In this document: positions 1-10,281 of the stretch, in pieces
Position numbering within the stretch: position 1 is the first letter of the stretch
Layout of the letters: each line of letters begins with the position of its first letter
DNA from: Paracamarosporium sp. OC-R06-R3
Taxonomy: Eukaryota; Ascomycota; Dothideomycetes; Pleosporales; Didymosphaeriaceae
Reading direction: 5' to 3'
NCBI GenBank assembly: GCA_019828545.1
Contig: JACVRA010000421.1
Location: 1 to 43,079, forward strand
DNA length: 43,079 bases
Program-made: the position numbers and the translations under genes
The notes under the pieces: model-generated
What the model was told of the DNA's origin: nothing
Databases searched by the model: none
Seen by the model: the letters and a program-made list of their open reading frames with translations, nothing else

Positions 1-728
1 CTTTTTGATCACCCTCTGCGTGATCTCACAGTATTAAAGAATTTTTTATATTTACGTAATACTCTCTTTTTTTATTACTTTATTTATATTTTTTTTTTAC
101 TAATCTTTAGGGAAATTACTTTTTTTACATTATTTTCATACCAAGGCGTATGCCAAATTTTCGTCAAAAACAACACTCCAGATATATCCAAGAGACAGTC
201 CGGATGGTCTGACGAAGAAGGAGCAAGGTAGAATTTAAGGCACTATGAGCTAGAATCTGCCACTCTGTTGTCCCAATTCTGGGCCAACTATATCAAGCCA
301 CGCGATTTTGAGAGTATTGCCTGATGACCTTTTGTAAAAGTGGCCCAGTTCTGGACCATCTTAGATTCCTAAAACTCCTATCATTCAGGCTCTCGGTCTT
401 CCATTGACCTGTCGTTCTTCTTCACCGGGTAATGACGCAAAAACATTAAGCATGACATGAAAGTCCGTGCCAGCAAGACGGCAACCATGAATTGGGCGAT
501 CAGAAAGGTTTCCCTGCTTTTTCGCTCATAATCCCATGAAACTCCTCTGTATCAACCTTCCCAGGTAGGCACGCTTTGCTTATCTCTAATTGTAGATATA
601 ATCCACTGAGGGACGGCAGAAGTAAACTCTTTAATGAATCGTCACACTAATCTAAATCAGGATCCATGTGCAGCCATCGGTGCTTCCGAAGCGCCGAGGC
701 AATTGGGGAAAAGGTACATTTACTTTCA
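1..728. other. AT-rich left edge and spacer without a recognisable gene
   Basis: The first ~150 bases are strongly AT-rich with long T runs, unlike the rest of the window. The remainder is of ordinary composition. Two related quasi-palindromic segments of the form CCCARTTCTGGRCCA lie at 272-287 and 344-358. No open frame with coding character was found. It may be the edge of an AT-rich block or an old element remnant, but no terminal repeats are visible. Confidence 0.4.
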
Positions 729-1202
729 TCAGCCGAAGTATGAAAAAGCGAGCGGATTCGTCAGTACATGGAAGAGGGTGAGAGGTTTTGGGAGACCTGC
801 CAAGCGTCTCGACCACGTACAGCGACAGGTTAAGTTTGTGGAAATGCCAATCACAGAAATCAAATCTCGAATTCTTTTCTTCCATCCCTGCGTGATAGGT
901 TGCCGCACGCTGCCTAGTAGGGGCAGAATCTCTTCGTTCACAGCCGCCCACCTCTTTACGAGATCTTGCACAGAGCCACTAAACAGCTTCTCTTCCTCTG
1001 GCACTTCCCAGAACGCGTTAATATGGAACTCCTCGAAACTGAAAAAGTTCTTGCATCCTTCTGGAACCGTTTCATTAAGTAGCACGGGAGCTGAAACTAG
1101 TAGAGAAAGGTTTTAGTCACTGCTCAGTTTGAAATCCTTGTATGCTCAGGTTCAAAAGCGGAAATGGACTTTGGTGAGGTCAGTCTCACCTGTAGAGAAC
1201 AT
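729..1202 (-). CDS. Small hypothetical two-exon protein (126 aa model)
   Basis: Not recognised. The model joins a 13-nt first exon (1202-1190, ATG then TTC TCT ACA G) through a 93-nt intron (donor GTGAGA, polypyrimidine tract before TAG) to a second exon starting at 1096 that stays open to a stop at 729. The middle part reads like a genuine soluble protein: aromatic and acidic (FWEVPEEEKLF), then VKRWAAVNEEILPLLGSVRQ. The last ~35 residues are Arg/Leu-rich and less convincing. A second minus frame (652-951) runs alongside them, so the true 3' end may involve another intron or a frameshift. It lies downstream of the 821-aa gene on the same strand, 380 bases away. It could also be a decaying gene; confidence is modest. 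Confidence 0.4.
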
Positions 1203-1581
1203 CGCTTATTCAACGGCACATGTCGGAGGATGTAAGAACTACTCCTAAAACGTGTAGTTACACAACATCACCATGCTACGCTTATGGATCTCTGTGATTT
1301 TCTTGATTGCTTGGTTGCCTGGTTGCTTAACTTCGGGAGAGCTACCTAGCAGTGGCACGTCACAAGGCTCATTACCGACAATGTCGTCTCCTATCCTTAG
1401 TCCATTCCAATAGCCTTAAACTTGATCCGAGACGCAGCGCTTGAGCACAAGCTTGATCTCTCCATTTCCTTCCAAAATATGTGATGCAAAGTCCAACGAG
1501 AAGAAGAATTTGGCTCAGCACCGTATGTTCTCTTTCGTTGGACGAGCAGCGCCACATATGCGAACTACTGCTTTGCTTCGC
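1203..1581. other. Intergenic spacer
   Basis: This 379-base gap lies between two minus-strand genes. It should hold the 3' end of the 821-aa gene and the promoter of the small gene at 729-1202. I see no repeat, RNA gene or further coding frame. Confidence 0.5.
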
Positions 1582-4047
1582 CTAAACGCCTTTGCTAGCC
1601 AGCTTGAAAGTATCTCGTGTCCATCCAAACCATTTGTGAACTCTACGTCCGATTGATTGCAACATAACCGGATCGAGCGTGGGATCAGGATGTGGCCGGT
1701 GGATATTGATTTTGCCGGCCCCTTCTACCTTCTCGAAAATTACTATCGACCCACCGCCAGCTCTAGCTTTGAAACCTGCGTCTTCCATTGACCAAACAAA
1801 AGTGTCCCAGTCCAGACATTTTGTGCGTTCTTCAGGAGATGCAGGAAACAAGTAGTGAAAAGCCTTCATGGCTCGTTTTGTCAAGGGGACTTGAGCGGGT
1901 GCAGCTTTGTTCTCGGAGGAAAACGGGGATGCCATTATTCCGCGAGTATAGCCAGGCTCGCCACGTGTCTTCACTTTAGTCTTGATATCAGGGATTTCAA
2001 GGCGTGGAGCATCTTCTATGGCTCCAGGCAAAGGAAGCCAAAGATCGTTGTTGGGGACTGTTGTACGCTTTGGCTTCGCCATATCACGCAGGACATCTTC
2101 TCGCTTGGTCGCAAGTAAGGCGAGGTATCTATCACTCTTCCATATGCGGATCGGTTGCATCAAAGTCTCGATGTCTTCCTCGGAATAGCCGCATTCCCGA
2201 TTGTAGCTTTGATAATAATTGTGCACTACTTTCCAGAAACCTTGAAGTGCAGAATGCGATGCATCGAATTTTGAAAGCCATTGGGCATTTCTAGGTCCGC
2301 TTGGGATGGCAGTTTGCTGGAACCTTTTCATTGAAAGACTGAAAACATACCCATTCGGGGGACTCGTACTCTTGACGTTGACTGGCCTCCAAGCGAGTCG
2401 GTTTTCCGTCTGTTTGACGTCGACGAGAGATCGTATCGCGCATTTTGGATGATGAATGCGAACAGCAGCTAACATCTCCAGGATAGTGGCGTAGTCGGAA
2501 AACTTCTCAAAGAGCAGCTCGTCGAGTCTTGAGCGTTCTTTGGAAGTTGAGGACGCTAGGTGGTCGTCTAAGTATTTGAAGAGCATCGCATATGGAAATC
2601 GGGTTGGCTCATCAGGGTCGCCTTGAAGCTGCATGATACACCACCATAGAGGGTCCTTCCGAAATAGTTCTTCCGAATCACCTTCCACTTTTAGTATATA
2701 TCCAGAGGTCTTCGTCTTGGGATCGTAGGGCTGATGATTATACCATTGGCTGAAGCCCGGTCGCTGCGAGATAATCATTTGTAACTGCTTCGAGCGCTGG
2801 TTTACTGCGCTCACGAAAAGCAGTTCTAGCGCACCAAGCACATCGTCAACTTCTTTCGGCAAAGGCTGGCCACGGACGATCTGGCCACTGTGTCGGTCGT
2901 AGACATCTCGCGCGTGCTGAAGCTCTTCGCATACTCCCAGCCAAAACCAGTGGATGACAAGATCTCCAGCTATTTCATTTCCGATCATCTGGTAGCTGAT
3001 CTCATCTTTCTGATTCTTTCTCACCAGATCCATTTGTCCAATGATGTTGGCATATCGTCGCATGTATGCTGGCTCAGTTTGGAGGAGTTCAAGGTGATCT
3101 GTCGTAGCATCAAGCCGAGCCTTGGCTTGGGCATATAAGTCGTCAACGTCAAACACTGGCGGAGCTGAATAAGGTCCAAAGGTGAAGTCGGACCAATATG
3201 TAAGTCTATCGCTATTCTTCAAGCCGAGGCCAATGAATTGTTCCCATTTTGCGGCGCCTGACTCTTTTTCGGATTCAACGCCAGTAGAGAGGGCTTGCAC
3301 CACTCGGCGAAGAAAGCCCATTATATACGCCTGTGCTTCTAGGATAAGTCGTGCGCGCGGAAACCCGATGATATCTACACGATGGGCAGCCTCCTTTTCC
3401 CAGGGTGTTAGTTGTCCATAATTAGAACCAAACATTACGACGCCATGTTTATTAAAATGGACGTCGAACAATCCAGCACCCCAAGCGACTGTCAATTGAT
3501 GATGGTCAAACGGTGCCCACTGGTCCGGCGAGAATTGTGTGCGGAACTGCAGAAGTCCGATCATGAGGGCGGCGTCTTTGGCAAGTGTCTCAACATCTAG
3601 GTAGGGGACAAGATTGACGTTCCTATAGTTTCGACGATGCTGAATCTTGCTTGTCTTCGCATATTCTAACCTAACCCGTGCGTAGCTCTCTTTTGGCAAC
3701 TGCGCATCGATCTCGGAAAGTAGAGCTGCACGTTTGAGGTACGATCGGTTGCGCCATCGACGGAGAATCGTGTCGCCATGACACTCGATAGTAGTTGTCA
3801 GATATGCGCGATCCTTTGTGATCTGTTCAAGAAAGCCAGCAAGTATAGCCCGGGCTCGTGTGTTGCTGAAGGATCCAATATATGAGAAGGCGTCGAAATT
3901 CTGCGAGTCCCGTGAATAATAAGAGGGCTGACACTCTGCACAATCACAGGGAGGGTCGAATATTGGTACTGTTCGCGGCCTGGTGCGTATGGCTTTGGAA
4001 GTCTCAAACGTCACCCTAGGGTAGACTAGGTGGTGTGGCGCCTCCAT
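1582..4047 (-). CDS. Large fungal hypothetical protein with HicA-like C-terminal domain (821 aa)
   Basis: A single uninterrupted frame. The ATG at 4047 (MEAPHHLVYPRV) is the first in-frame ATG; the frame is open for 23 further codons upstream but only from a TTG, so I start here. Near the N-terminus is a compact CDCAEC cluster, followed by a charged helical region (HGDTILRRWRNRS). The long middle part is rich in Trp, Tyr and Leu, with no membrane segment or signal peptide. The last ~90 residues carry a Gly-Gly-Gly-Ser-Ile-Val-Ile-Phe strand and then HRPHPDPTLDP, a pattern I associate with HicA-like (dsRBD-fold) domains at the C-terminus of ascomycete proteins often labelled 'ipa protein'. The function of that family is not established; RNA binding is an inference. 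The gene stands alone, tail toward the small gene at 729-1202. Confidence 0.8.
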   Translation of the reverse strand: MEAPHHLVYPRVTFETSKAIRTRPRTVPIFDPPCDCAECQPSYYSRDSQNFDAFSYIGSFSNTRARAILAGFLEQITKDRAYLTTTIECHGDTILRRWRNRSYLKRAALLSEIDAQLPKESYARVRLEYAKTSKIQHRRNYRNVNLVPYLDVETLAKDAALMIGLLQFRTQFSPDQWAPFDHHQLTVAWGAGLFDVHFNKHGVVMFGSNYGQLTPWEKEAAHRVDIIGFPRARLILEAQAYIMGFLRRVVQALSTGVESEKESGAAKWEQFIGLGLKNSDRLTYWSDFTFGPYSAPPVFDVDDLYAQAKARLDATTDHLELLQTEPAYMRRYANIIGQMDLVRKNQKDEISYQMIGNEIAGDLVIHWFWLGVCEELQHARDVYDRHSGQIVRGQPLPKEVDDVLGALELLFVSAVNQRSKQLQMIISQRPGFSQWYNHQPYDPKTKTSGYILKVEGDSEELFRKDPLWWCIMQLQGDPDEPTRFPYAMLFKYLDDHLASSTSKERSRLDELLFEKFSDYATILEMLAAVRIHHPKCAIRSLVDVKQTENRLAWRPVNVKSTSPPNGYVFSLSMKRFQQTAIPSGPRNAQWLSKFDASHSALQGFWKVVHNYYQSYNRECGYSEEDIETLMQPIRIWKSDRYLALLATKREDVLRDMAKPKRTTVPNNDLWLPLPGAIEDAPRLEIPDIKTKVKTRGEPGYTRGIMASPFSSENKAAPAQVPLTKRAMKAFHYLFPASPEERTKCLDWDTFVWSMEDAGFKARAGGGSIVIFEKVEGAGKINIHRPHPDPTLDPVMLQSIGRRVHKWFGWTRDTFKLASKGV

Positions 4048-4429
4048 GGCGGTTGGCAGGTGTGTGGTTGCGCGGTGTGGGGAGGGAAAGAGCGGGAGAC
4101 TGAGATAAGTACTCAAGTAGCAAGAGCGGTGACCGATTCTGCCAAGAAAGCGGTGTAATCAAGTGGGGATGGAGTGAGAACCTTTTGCTGAGGGGCGTAA
4201 GTGAAGGTGAAGCAAGACTTTTGGCCGGGGTGCAAGTGAAGGTAAGTGGCTATTGATAGTACTATGTCACGGAAGTGAGCCTGAGATGCTGCTTCATACC
4301 AAAATGAACTCCGTTGTTACTTTAGCAATGCGTTTTCTTCAAGGCGATTATGTAACCAAGCAGGTGGCAGTCGAGCGACCCCAAAGGGCAAACGTTTTCA
4401 ACCGTGTAAACCAGTTCAATATGCATAGG
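4048..4429. other. Intergenic spacer
   Basis: This 382-base gap lies upstream of the 821-aa gene and downstream of the Zn2Cys6 gene. The part next to the 821-aa start is A/G-rich on plus (C/T-rich on the coding strand), as is common in fungal promoters. Nothing else is visible. Confidence 0.5.
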
Positions 4430-6526
4430 TTATAGCCAGGAATTGATAGTACTGTCAGGAATGTCAGTGTTCCAGCCCGGAAGTCCTTGTGTGGTGTATG
4501 TCATATCGTCAAAGTTCCATTCCATATCGTTTACAGCCGCGATTGTAGTGGAATCTATACAAGCACCGTTGGTTCCGTTATCCATAGTCAATTGATCGCC
4601 GTATCGCAAGTTCAAATCTGTAGCAAAGCCAGTGGAAAATGTTCCTGTTTGTAAGATGGTGCAAGCGCTTGGTTCCATATTCGAGCTCGGTCCAAAGACC
4701 CCTGCGGTTCGAGTAGATCCTACTTCCGCACTTGTATCGAAATCTTCTGATGTCCGCTTGATCAGGGCTTGAGTTTTGAGATGTTCCAGATGTTGCCACC
4801 GTCGGTCTCCCTCCGGTACCCTAGCTTCCCAGGCTTTAAAAAATATATCGACCGCCCTCCAGGCTCTCTCATACATTTCTACGAAGGGTGCAGTATTCAA
4901 AATGTGAAGTACCGCTACAGCCGCGTCCCATTCGATGTACTCTTGGAAGAGCCACATCCATTTCGAATACTTCTCGTCCGTCCTTAATTCATGAGCGTAT
5001 TCCATGATTTCAACGCTGCTAGTGAGTAGATCTTCCAACCGCTTATGCGAAATTTCGATGGACTTGTCACGGGCCGGGTGGTTGATGACGAGCTTCATCT
5101 TCGCCAATACTATCCGCGATGATGTCGCGGCCAGATGGCAGATAGGTATGGCAGGGTCGCTATACTTGAAGTACTTGTTTTCCAAATCCGCTAAGGTAGA
5201 ATCGATAAGAGCGTTCTTTTCTGAGAGCGAAAGACTTGGATACCGATTGTCCGTATTAAACTTTGTTGAGAATACAAGTTTCCTTGCAATATGACTGACT
5301 TCGAAACGGCACAGCGTAAACAGCATTTCTGTGCTACGACCAGGCATTGTTACAGGTTGCTTCATACCGACTTCGAGTTCTGCATCGTTGACGTTCGCAG
5401 GAAGTTTAGTGTCGAAGGCGTTGTGTTGAATGACAGGATCAAAGTCGTTATCTTCGGCAGTACGAACGTCAAGTATGTAAATCTGCCACCACAGACGCCG
5501 CCGCATCTCCGACATGTATGGAGAAACCTTCAGAACGGTAGGGTCCCGATGTAAACCTAATTTTGTAGCCAGTCTAATCAAAAGACCAGTCATGGACCAA
5601 ACGTACGCTTTGTCGGCAGATTGACGGACACAAATAAGGTATAATGTCAATGCCTGTAGTGTTGTAACGTTAGGGGTACTTAAAAAGTCAGCCATGGCCA
5701 GTGCTTGCTCCACACCAAAGCGATAACGGTCAAGGAGGACCTGTCGCTCTTCGTGAAGCAATGCGTGGCATGTTGCTGAGGACTGGATGCTAGTGATGGC
5801 TGCGTAATACACGGCAAACATAAGGCTTTCGAATGGTACGGGAACGTTTGCGAGGTCTCGGCTTGCCTGCAAAACTTGTCGTTGCGTGGTAGGAATGTGA
5901 AGAATCTTGAACACCGGGTCCACGCTCTCCACAAAGATTTGCCAAAGCGCAAAAATGCCATTGTCGGCTGGATGGAACTGCCGCAGATCTATTGCAGCAG
6001 AATTGAAGCCAAAGAGAAAGCCTCGAGTACGTTGCAGCGCAGGCATGCTGCCCGGTGGAACCAAATGGGACGAAGGCAGGGGGTGCTCTGATTCAGGCGC
6101 CTGGTTTTTCTCCTCTTCATCCAAGTCTGCCCAAAAGCCACCGACGACGTATCTGATGTTCTCGCCTTCGAGTACGAGTTTTCCGTGCCCCGCACCTGAT
6201 CTTGAATCGGAATCAGGAATTGACTCGATAACATTTTCAGGTGAGGGCACGCTTTCGGAGAGTGAGCCACTTGTGCTTCTAGTACTAGAAACGCTCAATT
6301 CAAGCCTTTGCAGAGATTTTTCGATACGTTGAAGTCTGGCGTGAAGGTCATCGGGCTGCTTCTTCACGTCTTGTCTTGCTTCAGGGTAAACGCATTGAAG
6401 TTGCAGTTTTGCACAATAACTGCAAGGATGAGCCCGATCACACTTGATCTTGCGCCTCTTGCACGCTACGCAGCTGCCTATGGTTCGGCTCGAGGCTGCC
6501 TGCGAGGCTGGTCGCAGCTCGTCCAT
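4430..6526 (-). CDS. Zn2Cys6 fungal-specific transcription factor (698 aa)
   Basis: A nuclear DNA-binding regulator of the Gal4 type. The binuclear zinc cluster is complete: six Cys at residues 19, 22, 29, 35, 38 and 45, with CX2CX6CX5CX2CX6C spacing and the basic stretch KRRKIKCDR. A short Leu-rich helix around residues 61-80 may dimerise. The fungal-specific transcription factor domain (PF04082 type) fills the middle, including the diagnostic MRRRLWWQIYILDVR motif near residue 330. The C-terminal ~100 residues are Thr/Asn/Asp-rich and could be an activation region. The frame has no intron, and the ATG at 6526 is well placed before the cluster. It lies 255 bases downstream of the NmrA-like gene on the same strand, suggesting local co-regulation (inference). 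Target genes cannot be named. Confidence 0.93.
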   Translation of the reverse strand: MDELRPASQAASSRTIGSCVACKRRKIKCDRAHPCSYCAKLQLQCVYPEARQDVKKQPDDLHARLQRIEKSLQRLELSVSSTRSTSGSLSESVPSPENVIESIPDSDSRSGAGHGKLVLEGENIRYVVGGFWADLDEEEKNQAPESEHPLPSSHLVPPGSMPALQRTRGFLFGFNSAAIDLRQFHPADNGIFALWQIFVESVDPVFKILHIPTTQRQVLQASRDLANVPVPFESLMFAVYYAAITSIQSSATCHALLHEERQVLLDRYRFGVEQALAMADFLSTPNVTTLQALTLYLICVRQSADKAYVWSMTGLLIRLATKLGLHRDPTVLKVSPYMSEMRRRLWWQIYILDVRTAEDNDFDPVIQHNAFDTKLPANVNDAELEVGMKQPVTMPGRSTEMLFTLCRFEVSHIARKLVFSTKFNTDNRYPSLSLSEKNALIDSTLADLENKYFKYSDPAIPICHLAATSSRIVLAKMKLVINHPARDKSIEISHKRLEDLLTSSVEIMEYAHELRTDEKYSKWMWLFQEYIEWDAAVAVLHILNTAPFVEMYERAWRAVDIFFKAWEARVPEGDRRWQHLEHLKTQALIKRTSEDFDTSAEVGSTRTAGVFGPSSNMEPSACTILQTGTFSTGFATDLNLRYGDQLTMDNGTNGACIDSTTIAAVNDMEWNFDDMTYTTQGLPGWNTDIPDSTINSWL

Positions 6527-6781
6527 TTTACTGTATGAGTTGAGCTGCTAGCATTCCGTTCATGGACGCACTGACGTGGGTTATATCAGCATGCGCTGCA
6601 AGGCAAGGTGAACAATGAATCTTATGACATAGGCGGAAGAGGCAAGCGCATTGTCAGCCGGCAATTTCGGACCACAGTTCTCCGAAGAAGAGCTTGCCGA
6701 GCGTTTCCTTAGTAAGCTTAATTTTTAGTGGGGGCGATGGAAAGTCTCATTGCTGGACATCTATATTTATGGAGCATCATC

Positions 6782-7789
6782 TTACGCGCTAAGTACACTC
6801 TTGATGGTATCATCGACGCTGCCTTCTGATATGCCCAACGTAGCGTTCGCTAGTTTTTCTTCGCGGGCATAGTTGGATTTAATGCCCGGCACTTCTCCCC
6901 AGCTGGAAGCTTGCACAAGCATGAACATGCCTGTGAAGTCCCCTTGAGAGATCATTTGTCGGCCAGCTGCAACCTGCTCATCCGTCTTCACATTCCTCAC
7001 TGCCCATTTTTGTCCGCTATGCGCCTCAAACGAAGATAGAATCTCCTGCTGGGTGGTGGTAACTGTCGCAGCATAGAGATAGCGGTTTGCTGTCTCAGAT
7101 GGGTGCGTCAGGATACCAACAACGGCTCTGCCCACATCACTCTGGTTGGTCAAGGAGAACTCTTTCTTTCCGCCATCCCAGATGGTGGCCGTCTTGTTTG
7201 GAATATCGAAACCCAGGAAGCCGGAACGGAGCCCCTATTGCATGTTAATCCAAGCTCCTCACGATGCAACGATTTGCACTTACCCAGTCAAACATGAGCC
7301 CAGGTGAGAGACCGGTCCAGGTCAGACCAGTAGATTCTTTCTCCTTGAGGTAATCCAAAATGGCCTTCTTAGCCTCAAAGATCGGCACGATCTCGCGGGC
7401 AGCGTCACTAAGGGTGTTTGTGGAGAGCTCCGAAGGAATGAACCTTTTGACACCAGCCTGGATTGCCGCATCGATAAAGGTTTTCTGATCCTGGAAACCC
7501 GTCGCTCCAACAGTAGAAATTACTGCATCTTGCCCCTCAAGCGCCTTCGCCAGCTCAGATGGTTCGTAGGATGTCACAAGTATCTTGACTTCAGCAGGGT
7601 AAGATGGATGCTTAGCGGATCTCGTGAGCACAGTGATGTTAAAAGCTTTCGTCTCTAATAGTGCAGACAGGACGATAGGACCCAGATTCCCCGCAGCCTG
7701 ACGATGCATTAGATACATATCTTCCAAAACACTGGGATCGCACTCACTCCGATCAGTGTGACGTTCTTGATCTCTGTAGTAGTTGACAT
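6782..7789 (-). CDS. NmrA-like NAD(P)-binding family protein (302 aa)
   Basis: Three exons: 7789-7748, 7697-7284 and 7234-6782. The introns are ~50 nt each (GTGAGT..CAG and GTAAGT..TAG), and the frames join exactly. The first splice completes the Rossmann dinucleotide motif (LIGAAGNLGP), strong support for the model. The KRFIPSEL motif is typical of the NmrA/isoflavone-reductase-like atypical SDR group. The length is usual for the family. Members either reduce small phenolic or other metabolites with NADPH or act as redox-sensing regulators of transcription factors, as NmrA does for AreA; which applies here cannot be read from sequence. The adjacent Zn2Cys6 gene on the same strand makes a regulatory pairing possible. 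No signal peptide; probably cytosolic. Confidence 0.9.
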
Positions 7790-8650
7790 AGTTTCTTCGT
7801 TCTCAAAGCCGTTTAAAATTTTAACTGGTAGGTCTCGTGCGTTGCGGTAAACTGTGGAAGGGTGCTCTCAACGTGTGCAAACAAGCTAAAGGTTGATGGG
7901 AAACACGATTTTCACCTGCTGCTTTCAAAAGTGTACTGGTGATCTTTCGGACTTATATTCATCTTTATATCGTATCATTAGATCTAATAGCAAAAACACT
8001 TACAAAGGCGAGGAGGCAATTCTGTCACGTGAGCGGTCGAGGCGGAGCCGCTGTCCGCACTTTATCGTCCAGGTACTGCACACAATTGTAACGCACTCCA
8101 TCCCTGGCCTCGTGAAAACGCGGCTCGTTATGCCGCACTGGGGCCGTCTAAGGTAAAACCGCAGGCTAAGTGTATCCAGCGTACTGATGGAGCCCCATTC
8201 ATAGCGTGATGTCATACGAAGCAGCGGAGCCGCGGAGCCGCTATCTACCGTGACAATTTATAAACATCCATGGCCCACTTTCACAACTCAGTTATACCAA
8301 AAGCTGTGTATTAGAAAGCGTCAATGTCACATCGCGTAGCGCGATGCCTCCCTGGCTCAAACCCGAATAAGCACGGATCACATGTGGTGGGCTTACTGCC
8401 TAGATAATCGCCCCGCGGAGCCGCGGAGCCGCGCTTCACACTTTGTAAGTAGTTGCAGCCGCTTTGACGATCTCGAATTCTTTCTTGAAAGCGAATGGCG
8501 ATATCACAAAGTTTTTATCCAGCGTTAGAGTAAGGAATCATTGTAGGACTTACGACAACAAATTACGTTTGAGGGTTAATAATTGAGAGTCTTTGAAAAA
8601 CCTGTTGGAGTGGATTCCCTTAGGGCATGGACCCCGACACGACCGAGTAA
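7790..8650. other. Intergenic spacer with spaced GCGGAGCC repeats
   Basis: An 861-base spacer between the NmrA-like gene and a decayed coding region. It is GC-patchy and holds three occurrences of a GCGGAGCC-based motif (8042, 8224, 8415). It also has a small palindrome with 7-bp arms around 8329-8345 (CATCGCG, TAG, CGCGATG). No open frame with coding character was found. Confidence 0.5.
8042..8432. repeat. GCGGAGCC motif array with ~185-190 bp period
   Basis: An identical 18-base string made of two GCGGAGCC units plus GC occurs at 8224-8241 and 8415-8432. A single GCGGAGCCGC occurs at 8042-8051. The starts are 182 and 191 bases apart. Sequence between copies is not obviously repeated, so this may be the remnant of a tandem array or of a non-autonomous element with GC-rich subterminal motifs. 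Confidence 0.55.
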
Positions 8651-9381
8651 GTAATATTTACTACAGCTAAGAGGGCAGTATCATATAAGATTTGGCATGC
8701 GACGTACGGATCCATTGGCATCATCGGGAAAATCACGCTCCTTTATTCCAGTCTAGTCCGTGGGCGGGTCGAAAACTTCGGCAAGTTCAGCTTACTGGAT
8801 GGTAATTCCTCTTGCATTCCCAGCAGCGACAATGGCATCGTCTTACCGGGTCATGCCAAGGTTGCACAATTCATAAAATCAGTGGGAGTCTCAAATCGGG
8901 GTGCAATGATCGTACAGCGTGCGATCGAGCAGGTCAACATCAAGAATTTGGTTGAAGAATGTGCAGCAGAAGAATATCTCACAGTGCATATAGAGCCTGA
9001 TTGGAATAACGATTCGCAGACCTGTGGAGCCAGAGGATCAACTGGTAGAGGTCTCAGATCATGCATCTGCGTATGCATACAAGCCACTCGTCCTGTCAAT
9101 TGCAGGTATGATCAATGCTTTCTTGTGCGTGACCTGTTTGTACGAGGGTTGGGAGACGAAGAAGCGATTAGAGATTGTCTCAACGCAAAAAGAATTCGAA
9201 GATGCTGTGAGCCGCTTCGCGAAGGTGATCGTTGTGTCTTCGGCTAGAACTTGGGAATTATGTATTATTCATAAGTCCTTTCACGAAAACAACAGCCGAC
9301 TTCTTAGAACGCATCTTGCCAGTAACAAATACAGTGTCAGGCATCACCATCGGCAAAAGTTTCCTCCGTAACGACCAGTAA
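8651..9381 (+). pseudogene. Decayed protein-coding region of unknown family
   Basis: Three successive plus frames read like consecutive parts of one protein. The first is open from 8651 through about 9020 (YGSIGIIGKITLLYSS, later GHAKVAQFIKSVGV). The second runs from about 9020 to 9255, with a hydrophobic segment (KPLVLSIAGMINAF) and KKRLEIVSTQKEFEDAV. The third runs from about 9262 to a TAA at 9379-9381 (PFTKTTADFLERILP). No ATG begins the first frame, and no GT..AG pair joins the frames cleanly, so frameshifts are the simplest reading. The family is not recognised. A live multi-exon gene with non-obvious introns is the alternative. Confidence 0.5.
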
Positions 9382-10281
9382 TTTCTCCACTGCGAAGTTT
9401 GAGCCCACGTCTGGACAGTAAACCTCAGCTCTACCGATTAAACTGGACTGCAAGTGCGCAAAGTTGCCAACATCGTATCTCCAAGCTTTCTCAACGGCGC
9501 TGCTACGCAGATGAAAACAGAGTTGACCGCGCTAACTAAGTCGAGAGCATTGTTGTTCTTTTTAACAGAAGCACTAACATTTCCGGTGTCCTATTTTACG
9601 GATCCCATAAAAATCTGCCTTGCCTTATGAAGGTTGCTTCGTAAATTCGCATGTATACTCCGTAAAACTCTTGCCAAGTTTGCCCTGCCTGCACGTAATC
9701 ACGGACCCCACCCTTACCAGCATCACAAGTCTCCGACGACCCGTCTCTTGCACGAATGGACAACGGCCGATCCAAGCACAACTTTCAATATCACAACGTA
9801 CCACTTTTTAGGTTGCTATTTTGATTATATTCTCTGCGATGCGGAACGCAAGACACGAAGGTTGGGCAACGAAGGCAGCGAAGACAGCGACCGGTGAGTC
9901 AAAACAGCCTGGGCGAAGCCCTCTTGATACGGGCTAAAAATCCGACAAACCAGCAACTACCGTTCGATCCTAAAGCTCCGGTGAGACTTCGTGTTCGTAC
10001 ACCTGCAGAGGCTCGCCTCTCACAGACTACAAAACGTGGGGGTAATTACGTGCGGGGTTCGGCATCTCTATGGGTCCACAATCGAAACGGATTTATTCGA
10101 GACCAATCACAACACAGATCCTACACCCCATGAGTCGTACGCGATGCCCTGCCTAAGCAGCCATTCCTACGCAGGTTAAAGGCTTGCAAACGCTTCTCTT
10201 AAACTCTGGGCTTTTGCACAACTTCTCTCCTTTTCCTTTCGTGTTGCGCACTCGTTCTGGCAGCCTGAGACGTATTGCAAG
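9382..10281. other. Intergenic spacer upstream of MFS permease
   Basis: A 900-base spacer. Short frames here lack coding character. The last ~80 bases before the permease ATG contain pyrimidine tracts (CTCTCCTTTTCCTTTC), as is common near fungal transcription starts. No repeats or RNA genes are visible. Confidence 0.4.

Noticed and set aside
4048..4116. Longer start for the 821-aa gene
   Set aside because: The upstream extension begins at TTG; the first in-frame ATG is at 4047.
9150..9250. Thioredoxin-like look of STQKEFEDAVSRFAKVIVV
   Set aside because: The following residues lack the WCGPC active site and the flanking sequence does not fit; judged a chance resemblance within a decayed gene.
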